A stretch of 64,000 nucleotides of DNA from Omphiscola glabra (lineage: Eukaryota; Mollusca; Gastropoda; Lymnaeidae). The stretch covers positions 24,579,347-24,643,346 of the forward strand of contig OZ024798.1 in assembly GCA_964017045.1 (NCBI GenBank), in the 5' to 3' direction. A program made the translations under genes and the position numbers. Position 1 is the first letter of the stretch. Each line of letters begins with the position of its first letter. Below the pieces are notes generated by a model. That model did no database searches, was not told the origin of the DNA, and worked only from the letters and a program-made list of their open reading frames with translations. Below are positions 43,401 to 54,236 of this stretch, one piece after another.

Positions 43401-46400
43401 ACAATTTAAATTTCAATATTATGTTTAGAATACTAGGAGATCATCACACATGTGAAAACTCCTGGCTGTTATGCGCCTTAATTTACCATTTTCAATTTTT
43501 AATTATTGTATCTAGATTTTCTTGTTTATTGCAGACCTGTTTACCCTCAAACTCCTAAAATCGTACAATATCGTCTAAAAATCTTACAATATGGTATCTT
43601 ATTAGTAAATAAAGAAACATACAGTATGTAAAATGAATACAATAACTACTTGCATCGCAGTGCCAGGTGGGATCGTGTTAAGATGGCGTAAAAAAAAAAG
43701 TGGACTTCTAAAAGTAGATGACTGATGTTCACTTTGTTTTGCAGATGTGTATTTGCTATTGGTATTAATTTATATTGAGTGGACGTACAAATCACATTAT
43801 CACAGTCTATCACTGGTTAAAATAAAGTTACTGGTGAAATTTAACGTGGTTCAAACTCGAACTCAGATCAACATAAATCAAGATGTATTTAAATAAGAAT
43901 TAATTAACAAATGAGGACATCATTTAAACAACCTACCAAGTAACTTGAGGTTGTTGCTTTTAGGAAAAGCTAGTTTAAAAGAAAAAAAAATAAGAATCAA
44001 TTTCCATTAACCCTATTCCCGCTATTATATTATAGTCTGATAACTACACCACACTGGATGTGTCTACTGATCTGTAAATGGGTGAAAGAAAGAGAAGTAT
44101 TGGAAACATATGGGGACTTTAAAAATCGTAATCGTAGCGGTTGGAACTAACAGCCCTTCAGCAAGTTCAGTTGTGCGGAGAACAGAAGAACGTGGAGAGA
44201 ACATAGTGCTATATGTGAGACAGCTAGGAACTTGTTGTTTTATTCTCTGGCATTGGATGTGTCTACTGATCTCTCACAACTTGTTGTGTTTATGATGTCA
44301 GTTTGAACTTTCAGATAACGGAAGAGTTGGCATCCATTTGCAGCATGCATGGAACAATATATGTCTGTGAGCAAAAATAAATTATGTGAAGTCAACACAT
44401 CGAACAAAAGGGATTGATGAACATTTGGAAACAATTATTTTGATTGGACGCAGCAATTCCAAACCAAACGATGATATCTTGAAAGCCAAACGTCAGTTTC
44501 ACAAATCTGAAGTATGTGCTAACGTCGCCATTCTTTAATTTTTTTAGTAAATAAATATGTTGGTTGTCTTTGCTTTTATGCATTGCACGCCACTCGCTCA
44601 TGATTAACATGGAATATTAACTTAGTTTTTCGTCTTTTTTTCCCAGAGCTTTCGTTCTGGCTTGCAAGTATTGTACAGAATGATTATACAGCCCGTGCTA
44701 GTCATTTTTTCCATTATCCGTTTGGTGACCCCTGGTTTATCTGAACAAAAGTCAGAGTGATTATTTCTTTTTATAATAGACCCAAGAAAAATGAAAATAT
44801 CTCAAACATTTTTCACTATATTTTGAACCGCTGTTAATTCAAATTATCAGTGATTTTCCCTCGGTACTCCCATATCTATGAATTTCATTATTCTTTGTAG
44901 TTCTACTGGAATCAGGATCAAGGTTTGAGGCTATATATCCTAGTGGCATGGTGCACTTTGTGGAAAAAATGTCCTTTGGGGTATATGTCTTTTCTGTAGT
45001 GTTTTATCATACAATTGGAGTCCACTATTTTTCTTTTTTTTTTTAATGTTCTCATATTTGGACTTTCACAATTAAATATCTTGTAAACTTTTTTTTAAAA
45101 CTTTTCAAAATTAAAATTCACTTTCCAATTAAAAAATATAGAACTTTTAGTTAATTATGTAAAGATCATTTATTTTTCAACTCTTATTTTTGTGTAGATG
45201 TTATTTTGGAATATAATTGATATAAGCATACTCTAATTGTTCCAGACTACTCCATCGTGGAGCACTAAAGACCAGATTTTACAAGAGCTAGAAAAAGTTG
45301 GAGGTATCTGTGATTGTCAAGGTTCAAGGTAGAGATATCTTTAAATCCTCCATGTTAACTGTTATTATATCTTCATAGTGGAGTTGAAATGTAAAACAAA
45401 ATGAAATTGGATTTAACAAAAAGTAAATACTGAGATAACACTATCATGGAAAAGGATTTAAAACATAATCATTTGTCGCTGCTTCTGGCTGGGTATCTTT
45501 TGTTGTTTTTCATCCTTTGCGCGTGAAGATGACTATGGCAATTTTCAACTTGAGTAGTAGCCTTAACTTGAGCTGTATTTTGTTTAAAGTGAGGTAGAGT
45601 TACTCAATTCATCAGCCTCACTCTCTTGTTCTTGCCTATTTGATCCAATGGCAAGATTTAGTCAAGACGACTGGAAATAGACCTGGATGCACTGTGCTCT
45701 TTATGCGTTTGATATTTCAGGAGTTGTCGGAATTTTCATTGCGTCAATTCATAACTCATACAAGACTCCATCTCCAAGTTTGATGTGAGAGTTTTCCTTT
45801 TCTTAGATGAGTTGCCATACAAGGTTTGAGTCCCATCCACCCGTGATGCTGGAAATTTTTTTGCTTGTCTATGCGTTTTTGGAGATTTAAATCTAGTCCA
45901 CTAGCTTGGATTGACTCGGTTTAGATCTACTGTTCCAAGATGGCTTGCACCAAGCCCATGAGATTGATTTTTTTTTTGGGGGGTTAGGTGCAAAGATTAT
46001 ATTTAGCAATGAGTGGGCTTACTTGTAATTCTTTGGATTATTTATTTACAAATATTTTTTTTCTCATTTGTGTTGTTCAGCCACTTGTTTCATTCTCCAC
46101 AGGGACACTCTGGTGTATGCAGCATCTGCTAGATCTAATGGACTTGATGTAGTTATGAACATCTTGTCAGATGTTATTCTAAGACCACTCTACCCTGATG
46201 AACAAGTGAGTCTTCTTTTTCAAGACCAAGAATGTATGTCTTACATTGCAGTATTTATTTTGTACAGCTGTATCCTTTTTTTTCTGATCATTGTATGAAG
46301 TTGATTACCTTTTTCTTTTCCTTGTTGAAGATGGAAGATGCCAGGCAAGCCATTAAATTTGAAATAGAGGCCATGCATATGGATCCCAACCCTGAACATT

Positions 46401-49400
46401 TGCTGGTAGAGATGATTCATGCAGTAAGTACTTAACTAGACTTAGTCTTTATAGATGCAGACCTGCCAACCCTTCCGATTTTATCGGAATTATACGGATT
46501 TTTTACCCCTCATTCCGACCTTCCGACAAACGTCTTAAAATTCCGATTTTCCGAACATTACAATTTTTCACCCGTCATAAAAATCCAAAAGCGAAAAAAA
46601 ATTAAAAAATACAAAATCAGATACAACGTGAAGTGTTGCTTTCGTTCCTTTTATTTTTAAGTAGTGTCTACATGTCCGGCGACCGGACAAATAAGTTCTC
46701 GAGATATTCGCCCGGCTATTACTATTATATATTTGTTCAAGTCACATGACCGCCGTAGCAAAGTTGCGCGAGATATTTGTCCGTCATCCTTGTCACGTGA
46801 CCATTAATAGTGGAGCAGTCCGGTCGCCGGACGTGTAGACACTGCCTTGTTTTTATCAAAGCGAGCCGCGATCTCCAAATTATTCTTCAATTATCATTTG
46901 ATCCGATCGTGATTCATTCTCTTACCAGGCTAAAAAATAATTGATTGATTGATTGGAGTTCTTATATAGCGCTCATTCCATGCTATGATAGCATGCTTGC
47001 GGCGCTCCGATCCGATGTTAGATGTTCGAGAGGCCTCACTGTTAGGCGCACGTGAACTCCATCTCCCCATCTCCGGGTTTGAATTCAGAGTTGCCTTCTC
47101 TTAGATGAGTTGCCGTCCAAGGTTAACGAGTCCCATCCACCCGGGGTGCTGGTGGTGTTTTCTTGCTTGACTGGGATTTGGCTGGGATTGAGCTCCTGAC
47201 CATTAGGTTGAGATTTGCTCAGTTTTGACCACTCAGCCACCCAATTCAGTTTTGTTGTGACTTTTTGTTTGTTTGTTAAAGTTTTTCTTAATTAAATTTA
47301 AATGGGTAAATCTATTGAAAGTGCTGGGTACAATGATATTAATACACATATTTTAACACACACACAAAAAAACAACAAAGTTATACAACTGCAGCTAAAA
47401 GTGCAGTGAATCTACGACATCCATGTCTAATTTATTTGCTAAGTCTTATTGACCATCTATCTTATTGAAGGAAATATTTCTCCAGCCAACCCCGATCGTT
47501 TTAATGCCAGAGTCAAAGAAATGTTTCCACACTCGCAGATTGCTAGAAGATTGTGAAGAAAATTTATAATGAAACAAGGGCAAGCATGAAAGTTTATCTC
47601 TCTAACTTGCTTGTATCTAAAATCAGTTGCAATGATAATTTCCAGTTGTCCAAAGAGCTGTTGGACAAATACAAAAAAGCCACTAGGGATAGGCAGGAAA
47701 ACTGAACTTTTAGTCTTAGCCGCCTGTGTACAGATGTAAATAAAATGGATCTTCTGTCCTGTACTATATAAATCTGTATATTTTCTCATGTTCTTTGGAC
47801 TCTTCAAAGACAATGGGGGTAACTTTATATTTCTTTATTTATTTAAAAAGGTTTGTGCATTAGTTTACAGATCTTAAATCAACGCCCCCCCCCCCCCCCC
47901 CCCCGGGTCGGCGCCCCCTGGGGGGGCAGCGGCCCCACTTTCCCCCCGCATGCACCACCCCTACAGATTTTTTTTCTTGGCAGGTTGGCAGGTCTGTAGA
48001 TGCTCATTGATAGTTTTGTGAACCATAGACAGAGATTTAGTGTAAGATTGGCTAAGTTAGTCTAATTTATTTTGTCATTTAATTATAGAAGTTACTTAAT
48101 ATGGAAAAGAAAGCACATTGGATTTTAAATAAAAATATTTTTTTTTACCTCAGGCAGCTTACAAAGGCAATTCTTTGGGCCTCCCTCGAATCTGTCCAGA
48201 AGAAAACATACCATTAATCACCAGACCAACATTGTACTCCTACATGAAAGGGAGACACCATCCAAAGAACACTGTGATAGCAGGTGTGGGCATTGAGCAT
48301 GAAAAACTCATAGAACTGACACAGAAGTACTTTGTCACAGACAAGACCCCCGTGTGGCTAGCTGAGGGTGAAACTTGGGGTCAGCAAGAGATTGAACCCA
48401 GGTGTGTTTCCCAATACACGGGAGGAATCTTACAGGTGATAGATATTATCTTTCATTTTGGTTGACATTATTTTTCACCCTTATCCAATATGTCTTGCTG
48501 CTTTCCATCACTTGATCCTTTGAACATAATACCAATTATGCTGATTTTTTTTTTCAGGTTGAGAAAGATTTATCAAATGTCAGCTTAGGACCAACACCCA
48601 TGCCAGAGTTGGCTCATGTTGTGTTTGGTCTTGAGAGCTGTAGTCATAAGGACCCTGACTTCATTGCCTTCTGTGTGCTGAACATGATGCTAGGGGGTGG
48701 TGGATCTTTCTCCGCTGGGGGTCCTGGCAAGGGGATGTACACTCGGCTGTACCTTAATGTTCTCAACAGGTATGGCAATGTTTGCTGCTACGGTCATGGC
48801 CCAGTAAAAGGGTTCACGGGTTGGGATTAAAGGAATTGCAAATGTCTCTGTTGTTGAAGATGATTGTGTAAGTCCCTTTTGTTGCAGATATGTGTGGATT
48901 GAAAGTGCTACTGCTTACAACCATGCCTATGATGATAGTGGCTTGTTCTGTATTCATGCCAGTGCTCATCCATCAAAAGTAAGTTATATGTAGATCCAGC
49001 AAGTACAAACGTCTTTATCAGGGGGTCTTACTCTTTGTTGAGGCTGCATGCCCATTTAAGTTTTTATCGCTGACTGCGAAGTTAAGAAAAAAATCCCTTT
49101 TCAGATTATAAATAACATTACCTTATAAAATATGTATGAGTTTGTATGACGAAATCGACCATGGCCACTTTAATCCTATATGTGCTAATACTGAACTTGT
49201 TTTTTGGTGCGCAGATGGCTAATGTGACAGATTCTTGCACAAAATTTTCTTGTGCAGTAAGTGAAGGGAATTGATGGGACATCTCCAGGTGCAAAGTTAT
49301 CCCAGACTTCTGGCATGTGTACTCTGCAGCTGCTTTTCTGTTGGCTTCATATTGTATGAAGCCTTTGTGTACAGAGGAACGCCCCTAAGCTCGATTCCTC

Positions 49401-52106
49401 GCAGATTCTTCTCATGTTTCCGGTTCTATTTTGTGCACATACAGTGAGGCTTTTAGAACGTTTCTTCTGCCCACTAGCAAACCGCCTTCCATGCTCGAGC
49501 TCGCCATAGAGTATTCTTTTGGGCAAGCGGTCGTCTGACATTCTCACAACATGCATTAAAATGGTAAAGATGCTGGGGGGGGGCCTGCCTGTGCAAATAC
49601 CTGGGTGTCTGGGACCATATGCTGCCCTTTGATGTTGAGAATTTTCCTGAGCTTGTCATATGAAAGTGGTTCAACATTCTTGCATGGTGTTCATAGACAA
49701 TCTACATTTCACAGGCATAGAGAAGCGTATGAAGCACAGCTTCCTTGTATACTTTCATTTAAGTTGAGTGCTGATACCTTGCCAGATCAATACTTTCTTA
49801 AACACTTTGGCATAGATTGTACTGGCCTTGCAATATGAAGGTTAACCTCATCATCGAAGGCTGCCAAGGTTTGAGAAGCTATTTACAACACTAAGTCTTT
49901 TGCCATATACTTGTTCGAGTAGCTGACTGGTATAGGACCTCAGTCTTTTTTGTGTTAATGGTGAAACCGAAGTTTGTCAAGACATTGGTGAAATTTGTCA
50001 CTCAGCATTGGATTTCCCCTTCTGATCCAGCATTCATGGCACAATCGTCAATATACAGGAAGCCCCTGATGATGTCTGTCATGACCTTGGATTTGGCATG
50101 TAGCCTTCCAATGTCTCCCTCTGCTGAAGGCATCCGTCTGCATGGCCGAAAAAATTAGGTTGAAAGGTGTTGGGTCCAGGACACAACCTTGTTTGATGCG
50201 TATTAAGACTTTTTTCATATAGTATACTTTGTGGTCATAATAAATGTATACATACAAATAAGAATTTACCTGTTTCATTTCTAAACAAATAACTTTAAAA
50301 ATAAGTGCTTTTAGTTTAACATGTCATTTTTTTTTTGTTAGTTAAAATGATTTTTTTATTATTTCGAGCCCTTCATTCATTTTTTCATTTCTTCGATACA
50401 TGTTAATTGACTTATCCACAGTTGAGAGAACTAGTAGAGGTGATTCTAAGGGAAATTGTGTTCACATCCAGTATGGTGTATCAGGTAAAAAAAAAAAATT
50501 AATCTCTTAATTATAAAGTTATTTAGTAGGCATAATCTTGTCCTTATATCTTAATCTCTTTATTTTTGAATGCATCTTTTCTGTTATTCTTATTTGATAC
50601 ACACTCATCTGATTATGTCCCCAAATTAAAAGAACATTTTTTTTAACTTGCCAAGTTCCTGAAACAAACAAAAAATTTAACAGGTAGAGCAATTTATTAT
50701 TTATACTGCCATTTTGTTCATCGTTGTACAGGATGAGCTTAGTCGAGCCAAACGCCAGCTACAGTCAATGCTTATGATGAATCTTGAAGTGCGACCGGTT
50801 GTCTTTGAAGACATTGGACGCCAGGTGTTGGCAGGATCTGCAAGACGCACACCTCAGTTTTACTATGATCAAATAGGTAACTGTTGAACAAGAAATCCAA
50901 ATATAATAGAATTGATAATGCACAATGTGTAAGAATAAGAGATGCAGTACAAGGTGAACTTGTGTGTAATGTTCAGCCCTAGTGTTGAACAAACTTTGCA
51001 GAACAATTCAAGTTTGTAATTATAAGATACACCTTAAGTTTGGTGGATTTGGGCACTCCATTTCCCTTTCATCCATGCTTAGTACATCCTCTAACAATAT
51101 GATTCACTGTCCACTATGCTCTATAAAAAAAATATTCTCAAGAAATCAATCATAATCATGCTTGTTATTTAAAGTTGTCTCAATCAAAGTTTGTATGCTT
51201 TTTTTTTCGATACTCAAAGCATAAATGATTGTGTTCTATCAGCTCTTGCTTTGAACAAAAGTTGTTTGTTCTACTGTATTACTAGCAGCAAATTTCACTT
51301 TTAAAACTGACAATCATTGTTTATAAAATTGATGTGAGTATGGCATAATTTATATCAGTGCTGAAGGTGTTGCATTTCAACCCACCATACTATTTCCATA
51401 ATAATATGGTAGACCATATGTTAAGTCTCATCATGGTGAATATTTATCCTGTTCTTTGGGTATGATTGAGACTTATTTTTCATTGCACATAACTATTTTT
51501 AATAAATTTTATAATAAAACTGGTTAGGTGTACAAATGTTTGGACATATGATGTACATGAGTATTGTACAGCCAAATTTGTTGTTTAGTGTAGACTAATT
51601 AAAGCTTAAGGTTACTGATACTCTGTGTTACATTGGTTATCAGTTTCATTGCCCTTCTTATATTAGGTACTTTATACTCACTAAACGTGCCATATAAAAC
51701 CCTATAAATCCACATGACACTTTGGATGAATTTATGTGCTAATGGGTGACGACTGCATTTTGTTTAAGTCAGGGATTTGAAGATGCACTTTCAACTTTTT
51801 CTCTATGCACATTGATAACAAGAATATTATAAATAGATGATATACTCTCTGTACAACATTTTCTTCCTGAAGGGAAAAATTATGTCAAGTTCAACTTTCA
51901 GTTTCTTTATTACTTTAATAATTTTAGGAAACATAACAGAACGAGATATCCAGCGAGTGGCTTCAAGGATGTTGAAGAGCAAACTTTCAGTAGCCGCCTA
52001 CGGAAGTCTGTCTGGTCTCCCAGCCTATGAGGACATGGAAGCTGCAATCTTGAGTAAAGATGGGCGCATGCCAAGCAAACAGAGTTTTTCCTTATTTCGT
52101 CGATAA
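37363..52106 (+). CDS. PMPCA: mitochondrial processing peptidase alpha subunit (12 exons)
   Basis: Join: 37363-37427, 42954-43147, 44901-44980, 45246-45328, 46103-46205, 46331-46423, 48154-48435, 48558-48769, 48888-48978, 50422-50484, 50732-50876, 51928-52106. The exons total 1590 nt, 529 residues plus stop; human PMPCA is 525. The protein is the non-catalytic subunit of matrix MPP, which holds presequences for cleavage by the beta subunit. The N-terminus ([20 protein letters not shown]) is Arg-rich without acids, a matrix-targeting signal. The M16 zinc motif is degenerate (HFVEK, residues 105-109, instead of HxxEH), as expected for alpha. The glycine-rich substrate-binding loop [16 protein letters not shown] spans ~345-360. 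The C-terminus ends [17 protein letters not shown]. All junctions have GT-AG ends and matching phases. Nothing looks broken, so it should be active. Confidence 0.97.
38530..38895 (-). pseudogene. unknown 121-codon coding relic without ATG
   Basis: An uninterrupted minus-strand frame begins right after a TAG that forms a TATATTTAG acceptor-like site (38898-38896) and runs to TGA at 38532-38530. It reads [114 protein letters not shown]. It has no ATG. Composition and periodicity look like real protein: alternating hydrophobics, and an FGRI...[11 protein letters not shown] block reminiscent of Tudor-like barrels (speculative). I do not recognise the family. It is either an exon of a gene nested in PMPCA intron 1 or part of a mobile element, as a related relic pattern occurs at 40.2 and 57.7 kb. 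Confidence 0.5.
40197..40367 (-). pseudogene. unknown coding relic, C-terminal end
   Basis: The minus-strand frame reads [56 protein letters not shown] and stops at 40199-40197. It is preceded by TGA at 40370-40368 and an alternative frame reading [12 protein letters not shown], so a shift is likely. A second locus at 57715-57813 (minus) reads LGKLKIGGRHFENEITIPGF, so the peptide is conserved between two repeats. Same strand as 38530-38895. Family unknown. Confidence 0.5.
40430..40640. repeat. dispersed repeat C, copy 1
   Basis: It matches 60690-60900: TTTTGAACCACTTGA, CTAGAAAGTT, TCTAGGCTCTATACAGCTGT and GAAATTTTCATCAAAGTGCC are shared. It lies next to the 40197-40367 relic here, while the 57.7 kb relic and the 60.7 kb copy are ~2.9 kb apart, so either an insertion or separate families are involved. 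Confidence 0.65.
40985..41610 (+). pseudogene. Merlin (ISXO2-like) DNA transposase relic
   Basis: The plus strand shows, in broken frames, [11 protein letters not shown] and WSQMSL (zinc-binding N-terminal part), then [59 protein letters not shown] and GWAYLHEL. This follows the ISXO2/Merlin DDE domain (VEIDE..F.RRKYHRGR...WVFGGIER...CFL..V.DR......I..YI.PGS.I.SD.W.AY). The first catalytic Asp is replaced (EIN for EID), and stops occur at ~41420 and ~41512, so it is dead. It lies in PMPCA intron 1. TIRs were not located. Confidence 0.7.
41620..42950. other. PMPCA intron 1, no further feature
   Basis: AT-rich intron sequence with a poly-G run near 42018. Nothing else was recognised before the exon 2 acceptor. 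Confidence 0.5.
42954..43147 (+). CDS. PMPCA: PMPCA exon 2
   Basis: Reads [64 protein letters not shown]. '[11 protein letters not shown]' is the conserved start of the M16 fold. Donor GTAGAC, phase 1. Confidence 0.97.
43332..44734 (+). mobile_element. hAT-Charlie relic in PMPCA intron 2, 1403 bp
   Basis: The termini CAGAGGTCACCAAAC and GTTTGGTGACCCCTG are inverted with one mismatch, flanked by GTATATCT (43324-43331) and GTTTATCT (44735-44742), an 8-bp TSD with one mismatch. Near 44240-44350 the plus strand reads [18 protein letters not shown], then after a shift [16 protein letters not shown], matching the catalytic region of the GTF2IRD2/ZMYM-type hAT transposase (DESTDISD...ELL.....MHGTT). 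It is otherwise decayed. It fills about 80% of intron 2. A CAGACCTG-family piece is nested at 43532. Confidence 0.85.
43532..43630 (+). mobile_element. CAGACCTG-family MITE, partial copy
   Basis: Starts CAGACCTGTTTACCCTCAAA and follows the family (AAAATCGTACAATATCGTC, AACATACAGTAT), but no right-hand end is found. It is nested in the hAT relic. Confidence 0.65.
44901..44980 (+). CDS. PMPCA: PMPCA exon 3 (degenerate zinc motif)
   Basis: Reads [27 protein letters not shown]. This is the helix that in the beta subunit holds HxxEH; here it is H-F-V-E-K. Phase 0 at GTATAT. Confidence 0.95.
45246..45328 (+). CDS. PMPCA: PMPCA exon 4
   Basis: Reads [27 protein letters not shown]. The GGICDCQ block matches human GGICDCQTSRD. 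Phase 2, split Arg codon. Confidence 0.95.
45760..45880 (-). mobile_element. SINE fragment (central domain)
   Basis: Matches the 46938-47242 SINE at TCTTAGATGAGTTGCCATAC, AAGGTTTGAGTCCCATCCAC and CTTGCTTGTC-like. Both ends are eroded. It lies in PMPCA intron 4. Confidence 0.6.
46103..46205 (+). CDS. PMPCA: PMPCA exon 5
   Basis: Acceptor CTCCACAG; reads [35 protein letters not shown]. Ends at GTGAGT, phase 0. Confidence 0.95.
46331..46423 (+). CDS. PMPCA: PMPCA exon 6
   Basis: Reads [31 protein letters not shown]. The acceptor GTTGAAG is weak in pyrimidines but placed by homology and phase. Confidence 0.93.
46662..46844. mobile_element. nested 183-bp TIR element
   Basis: TAGTGTCTACATGTCCGGCG continuing ACCGGAC pairs with GTCCGGTCGCCGGACGTGTA continuing GACACTG: about 27 bp inverted with two mismatches. 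CpG-rich compared with its surroundings. No clear TSD. Confidence 0.7.
46938..47242 (-). mobile_element. tRNA-derived SINE, near full length
   Basis: On the minus strand it starts GGGTGGCTGAGTGGTCAAAA with A-box-like TGGCTGAGTGG, then a B-box-like GAGCTCAATCCC, a central domain (GGACGGCAACTCATCTAAGA, GAAGGCAACTCTGAATTCAA), a 3' part with GAGCGCTATATAAGAACTCC and the tail (AATC)n. The order tRNA head, conserved core, LINE-like tail is standard for animal SINEs. Partial copies lie at 27058 and 45760. Confidence 0.85.
47880..47945. repeat. poly-C / GC-rich palindromic run
   Basis: Twenty C residues followed by CGGCGCCCCCTGGGGGGGCA. Homopolymer length is likely unreliable in the assembly. Confidence 0.8.
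48154..48435 (+). CDS. PMPCA: PMPCA exon 7
   Basis: 94 codons: [20 protein letters not shown] ... [20 protein letters not shown] ... QYTGGILQ. Phase 0 on both sides. Confidence 0.97.
48558..48769 (+). CDS. PMPCA: PMPCA exon 8 (glycine-rich loop)
   Basis: Reads [20 protein letters not shown] ... [30 protein letters not shown]. This is the flexible loop needed for presequence binding in MPP alpha. Phase 2. Confidence 0.97.
48888..48978 (+). CDS. PMPCA: PMPCA exon 9
   Basis: Reads [31 protein letters not shown]. Acceptor TTTTGTTGCAG, donor GTAAGT. Confidence 0.96.
49190..50215 (-). pseudogene. decayed LINE reverse transcriptase in PMPCA intron 9
   Basis: The minus strand reads [20 protein letters not shown] (palm motif), [20 protein letters not shown] (YADD as YIDD), [29 protein letters not shown], then at 49556-49440 [37 protein letters not shown]. 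This matches a LINE type common in molluscs and corals (GHVVRMPDERLPK.L.YGEL). It is riddled with shifts and stops. It lies entirely in intron 9, antisense to the gene. Confidence 0.85.
50422..50484 (+). CDS. PMPCA: PMPCA exon 10
   Basis: Reads [21 protein letters not shown]. Twenty-one codons, phase 0; matches the helix before the second 'RAK' block. Confidence 0.92.
50732..50876 (+). CDS. PMPCA: PMPCA exon 11
   Basis: Reads [48 protein letters not shown]. The MLMMNLE.RPV.FED.GRQVLA block is a PMPCA hallmark. Phase 1. Confidence 0.97.
51928..52106 (+). CDS. PMPCA: PMPCA exon 12 and stop
   Basis: Reads [59 protein letters not shown], stop. A candidate poly-A signal AATAAA lies at 52372-52377. 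Confidence 0.97.
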
Positions 52107-52371
52107 GTAGCCCTCGGTCACGTGAATTCTTTTATTATACCCAATGATTACACCTCCTTTTTACTAGATCATGATGAAAGAAGTGTTTTCTAATATTAAA
52201 TGTGCTGCTGTTGTATGTTCAAGTTAAGTTCAGCTACACACTCAAAGGACATGGTCTTGATATTGAACAGACATTTTTTTTTTTTAAAACAAAGCGCAGC
52301 TCAAGTTTAATTGTTGAATCATTCTATAACTTATTTGTTTTTAGGATTTAAAAAACATTTGGATTGTAGCA

Positions 52372-52377
52372 AATAAA
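52372..52377 (+). terminator. candidate PMPCA poly-A signal
   Basis: AATAAA 266 bp after the PMPCA stop, the first such hexamer downstream. Others follow (e.g. ~52664). Confidence 0.45.
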
Positions 52378-52399
52378 AATATATATAAATTGAATACAT

Positions 52400-54230
52400 T
52401 GTCATTTTGCAAGAACATTTTTTAATGTTACAGCCATCATTTTTTTCTTCTCCCCTCCATCACATGAAAGTGGTTATCAAAAATTTGAAATTATTGCTTC
52501 AGTTCTTAAAAAAAGGACTTGATGACCATGCAGCCATCGTTTTATAGTATGGGCATTAAGATGTTTTGACAGCTTTTAAAGTTGAGAATTGAATTTTATT
52601 GATTTTGAATATAATATATTTGCTTTTTTTTAAGAATTTTTTTTAATGGTTACAAGTTGGAAGAATAAATTTCTAAGTGTCAATTATCCAAATGAATTGG
52701 GTCTGGGGCTTTTTCAGATAACCGAACACTCTTATGAACAGGTTGCATTCAAGAATTTAGTTTATAGAATACAATATATTATTACTATCTTACCTTATAC
52801 AAAATGTGCTTTATTATACTGTGTATTATATACAGTAATTATCAATAGTATATCAGGTCAGCTGATTGATATAAAAAGACTGGTAAGGAATTAATTTTTC
52901 TTCTGTGAAAAGAATTAGGTTTCAAAAATAGATCAACTTGGCTTAAAATAAGATCTTACATCAATTTGAATTTGCGGGCATGTATTCTGCAATGTATTTT
53001 ACAAATTTACAGATAAAATTATCCTAGCCTGGTCACTGCATGTACATTATATATCTAGATTTAACCTGTATTGTGCAAAAGGGGTCAGAATTATTTCGCA
53101 CTGGTATTGGTTTGCCGACAATGCTTCATACCATTTGCTCTGTGTCAAACATTTTTTTTTCAAAGATGGGTACTGTTACGGTAGTTTGGATAACCAACAT
53201 TTTGGATAATCGCCCCCTGGAAAACTACACTCTAATATATATACAGTACATAAACAACCTCTTTAGTGATAGTACTGATAAGCAGAGAAAAATCGTGTCC
53301 CTCTATAAAGTTGTCATTTCTATTGTGCTATATTTTAAATATACATAGGGGGATTCATTATTTTGAATAAAATAGCAAAATAAATTAATTAAATTTGATG
53401 CTCTAAATATTATTTTAAGAATCTCTTATTTAAAAAATTCATATTCATAATTGGAAATTCTTTCTCAATTACTATTAAAATCTATAATTGCAATTAGGTC
53501 TACCAAAAGAAAAAGAATTTAACATTGTGATGTGTTATAATTTTTAGAAATGTTTGGGGGCATTTATCAAAATGTTAGTAAGTTTATTATTAAATTTTAC
53601 CTTCACTACATTTTCATAATTTTAGCTGCTCTTTGAATTCACATTATTTCATTTTTAATTGGCCACACACTTTTTTCCAACTGAGACTATTTAAAAAAAT
53701 CATTAATTCATTATAGATAGGTTAAAAAATTAATATTTGGGATTGTAAGCATTTAGTCATTAGGGAATTTTAATTTTTTTTATAATGTTGTGGGTTTTTT
53801 TTTACCTGCACTTGAACATAAGCACATTCTTAATTGGATGCTGTTGAGAAGAGATGGATGGAATAGAATTGATTGTGTTTGATTCAGTGTGTGAATCGAT
53901 GAAAAATTTTTTTAAACGTTCAAAAGAAAGTTTGTATTATATTGTTTAACTTAATTAAATTGACTCAAAAAGTGTATAAGTATGTATTAACTTTCTTGTT
54001 TTTGTGTGTTTTGTTTGTTTAATGAATTGTTCGCTTGAAATTTCTTTAAAGGCTTTTAACATTCTCTTGATATCATTTCACAAGTACTTACTCATCAAAA
54101 ATTGAATTGATTGAAAAGGTTGTATGTAAGTGCATGATACTGGATTACATTCTGTTCAGTAGGGGTCTTTGCTACATACTGGACTAAAATCAAACCAAGA
54201 TTTGAGGAAATGCAAAAATAACTATATCAA
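52400..54230. other. intergenic, no gene recognised
   Basis: AT-rich sequence between PMPCA and TIGAR. Short frames lack similarity I recognise. Confidence 0.4.
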
Positions 54231-54236
54231 AGCTAG

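Larger units (their letters stand above)
46458..47996. mobile_element. CAGACCTG-ended element, 1539 bp, 6-bp TSD
   Basis: The ends CAGACCTGCCAAC and GTTGGCAGGTCTG are perfect 13-bp inverted repeats, flanked by the exact direct repeat TAGATG (46452-46457 and 47997-48002). It fills nearly all of PMPCA intron 6 (46424-48153). Inside are a nested TIR element (46662-46844), a SINE (46938-47242) and an unassigned minus-strand frame (47813-47457). The outer 8 bases match the short family at 3693 and 58355, but the inner sequence differs, so it is a relative, not a copy. No transposase was recognised. Confidence 0.8.

Noticed and set aside
47457..47813. 118-codon minus-strand frame inside the intron 6 element as a transposase gene
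   Set aside because: No recognisable transposase motif; it may be chance or decayed sequence, so it is only mentioned within the element.
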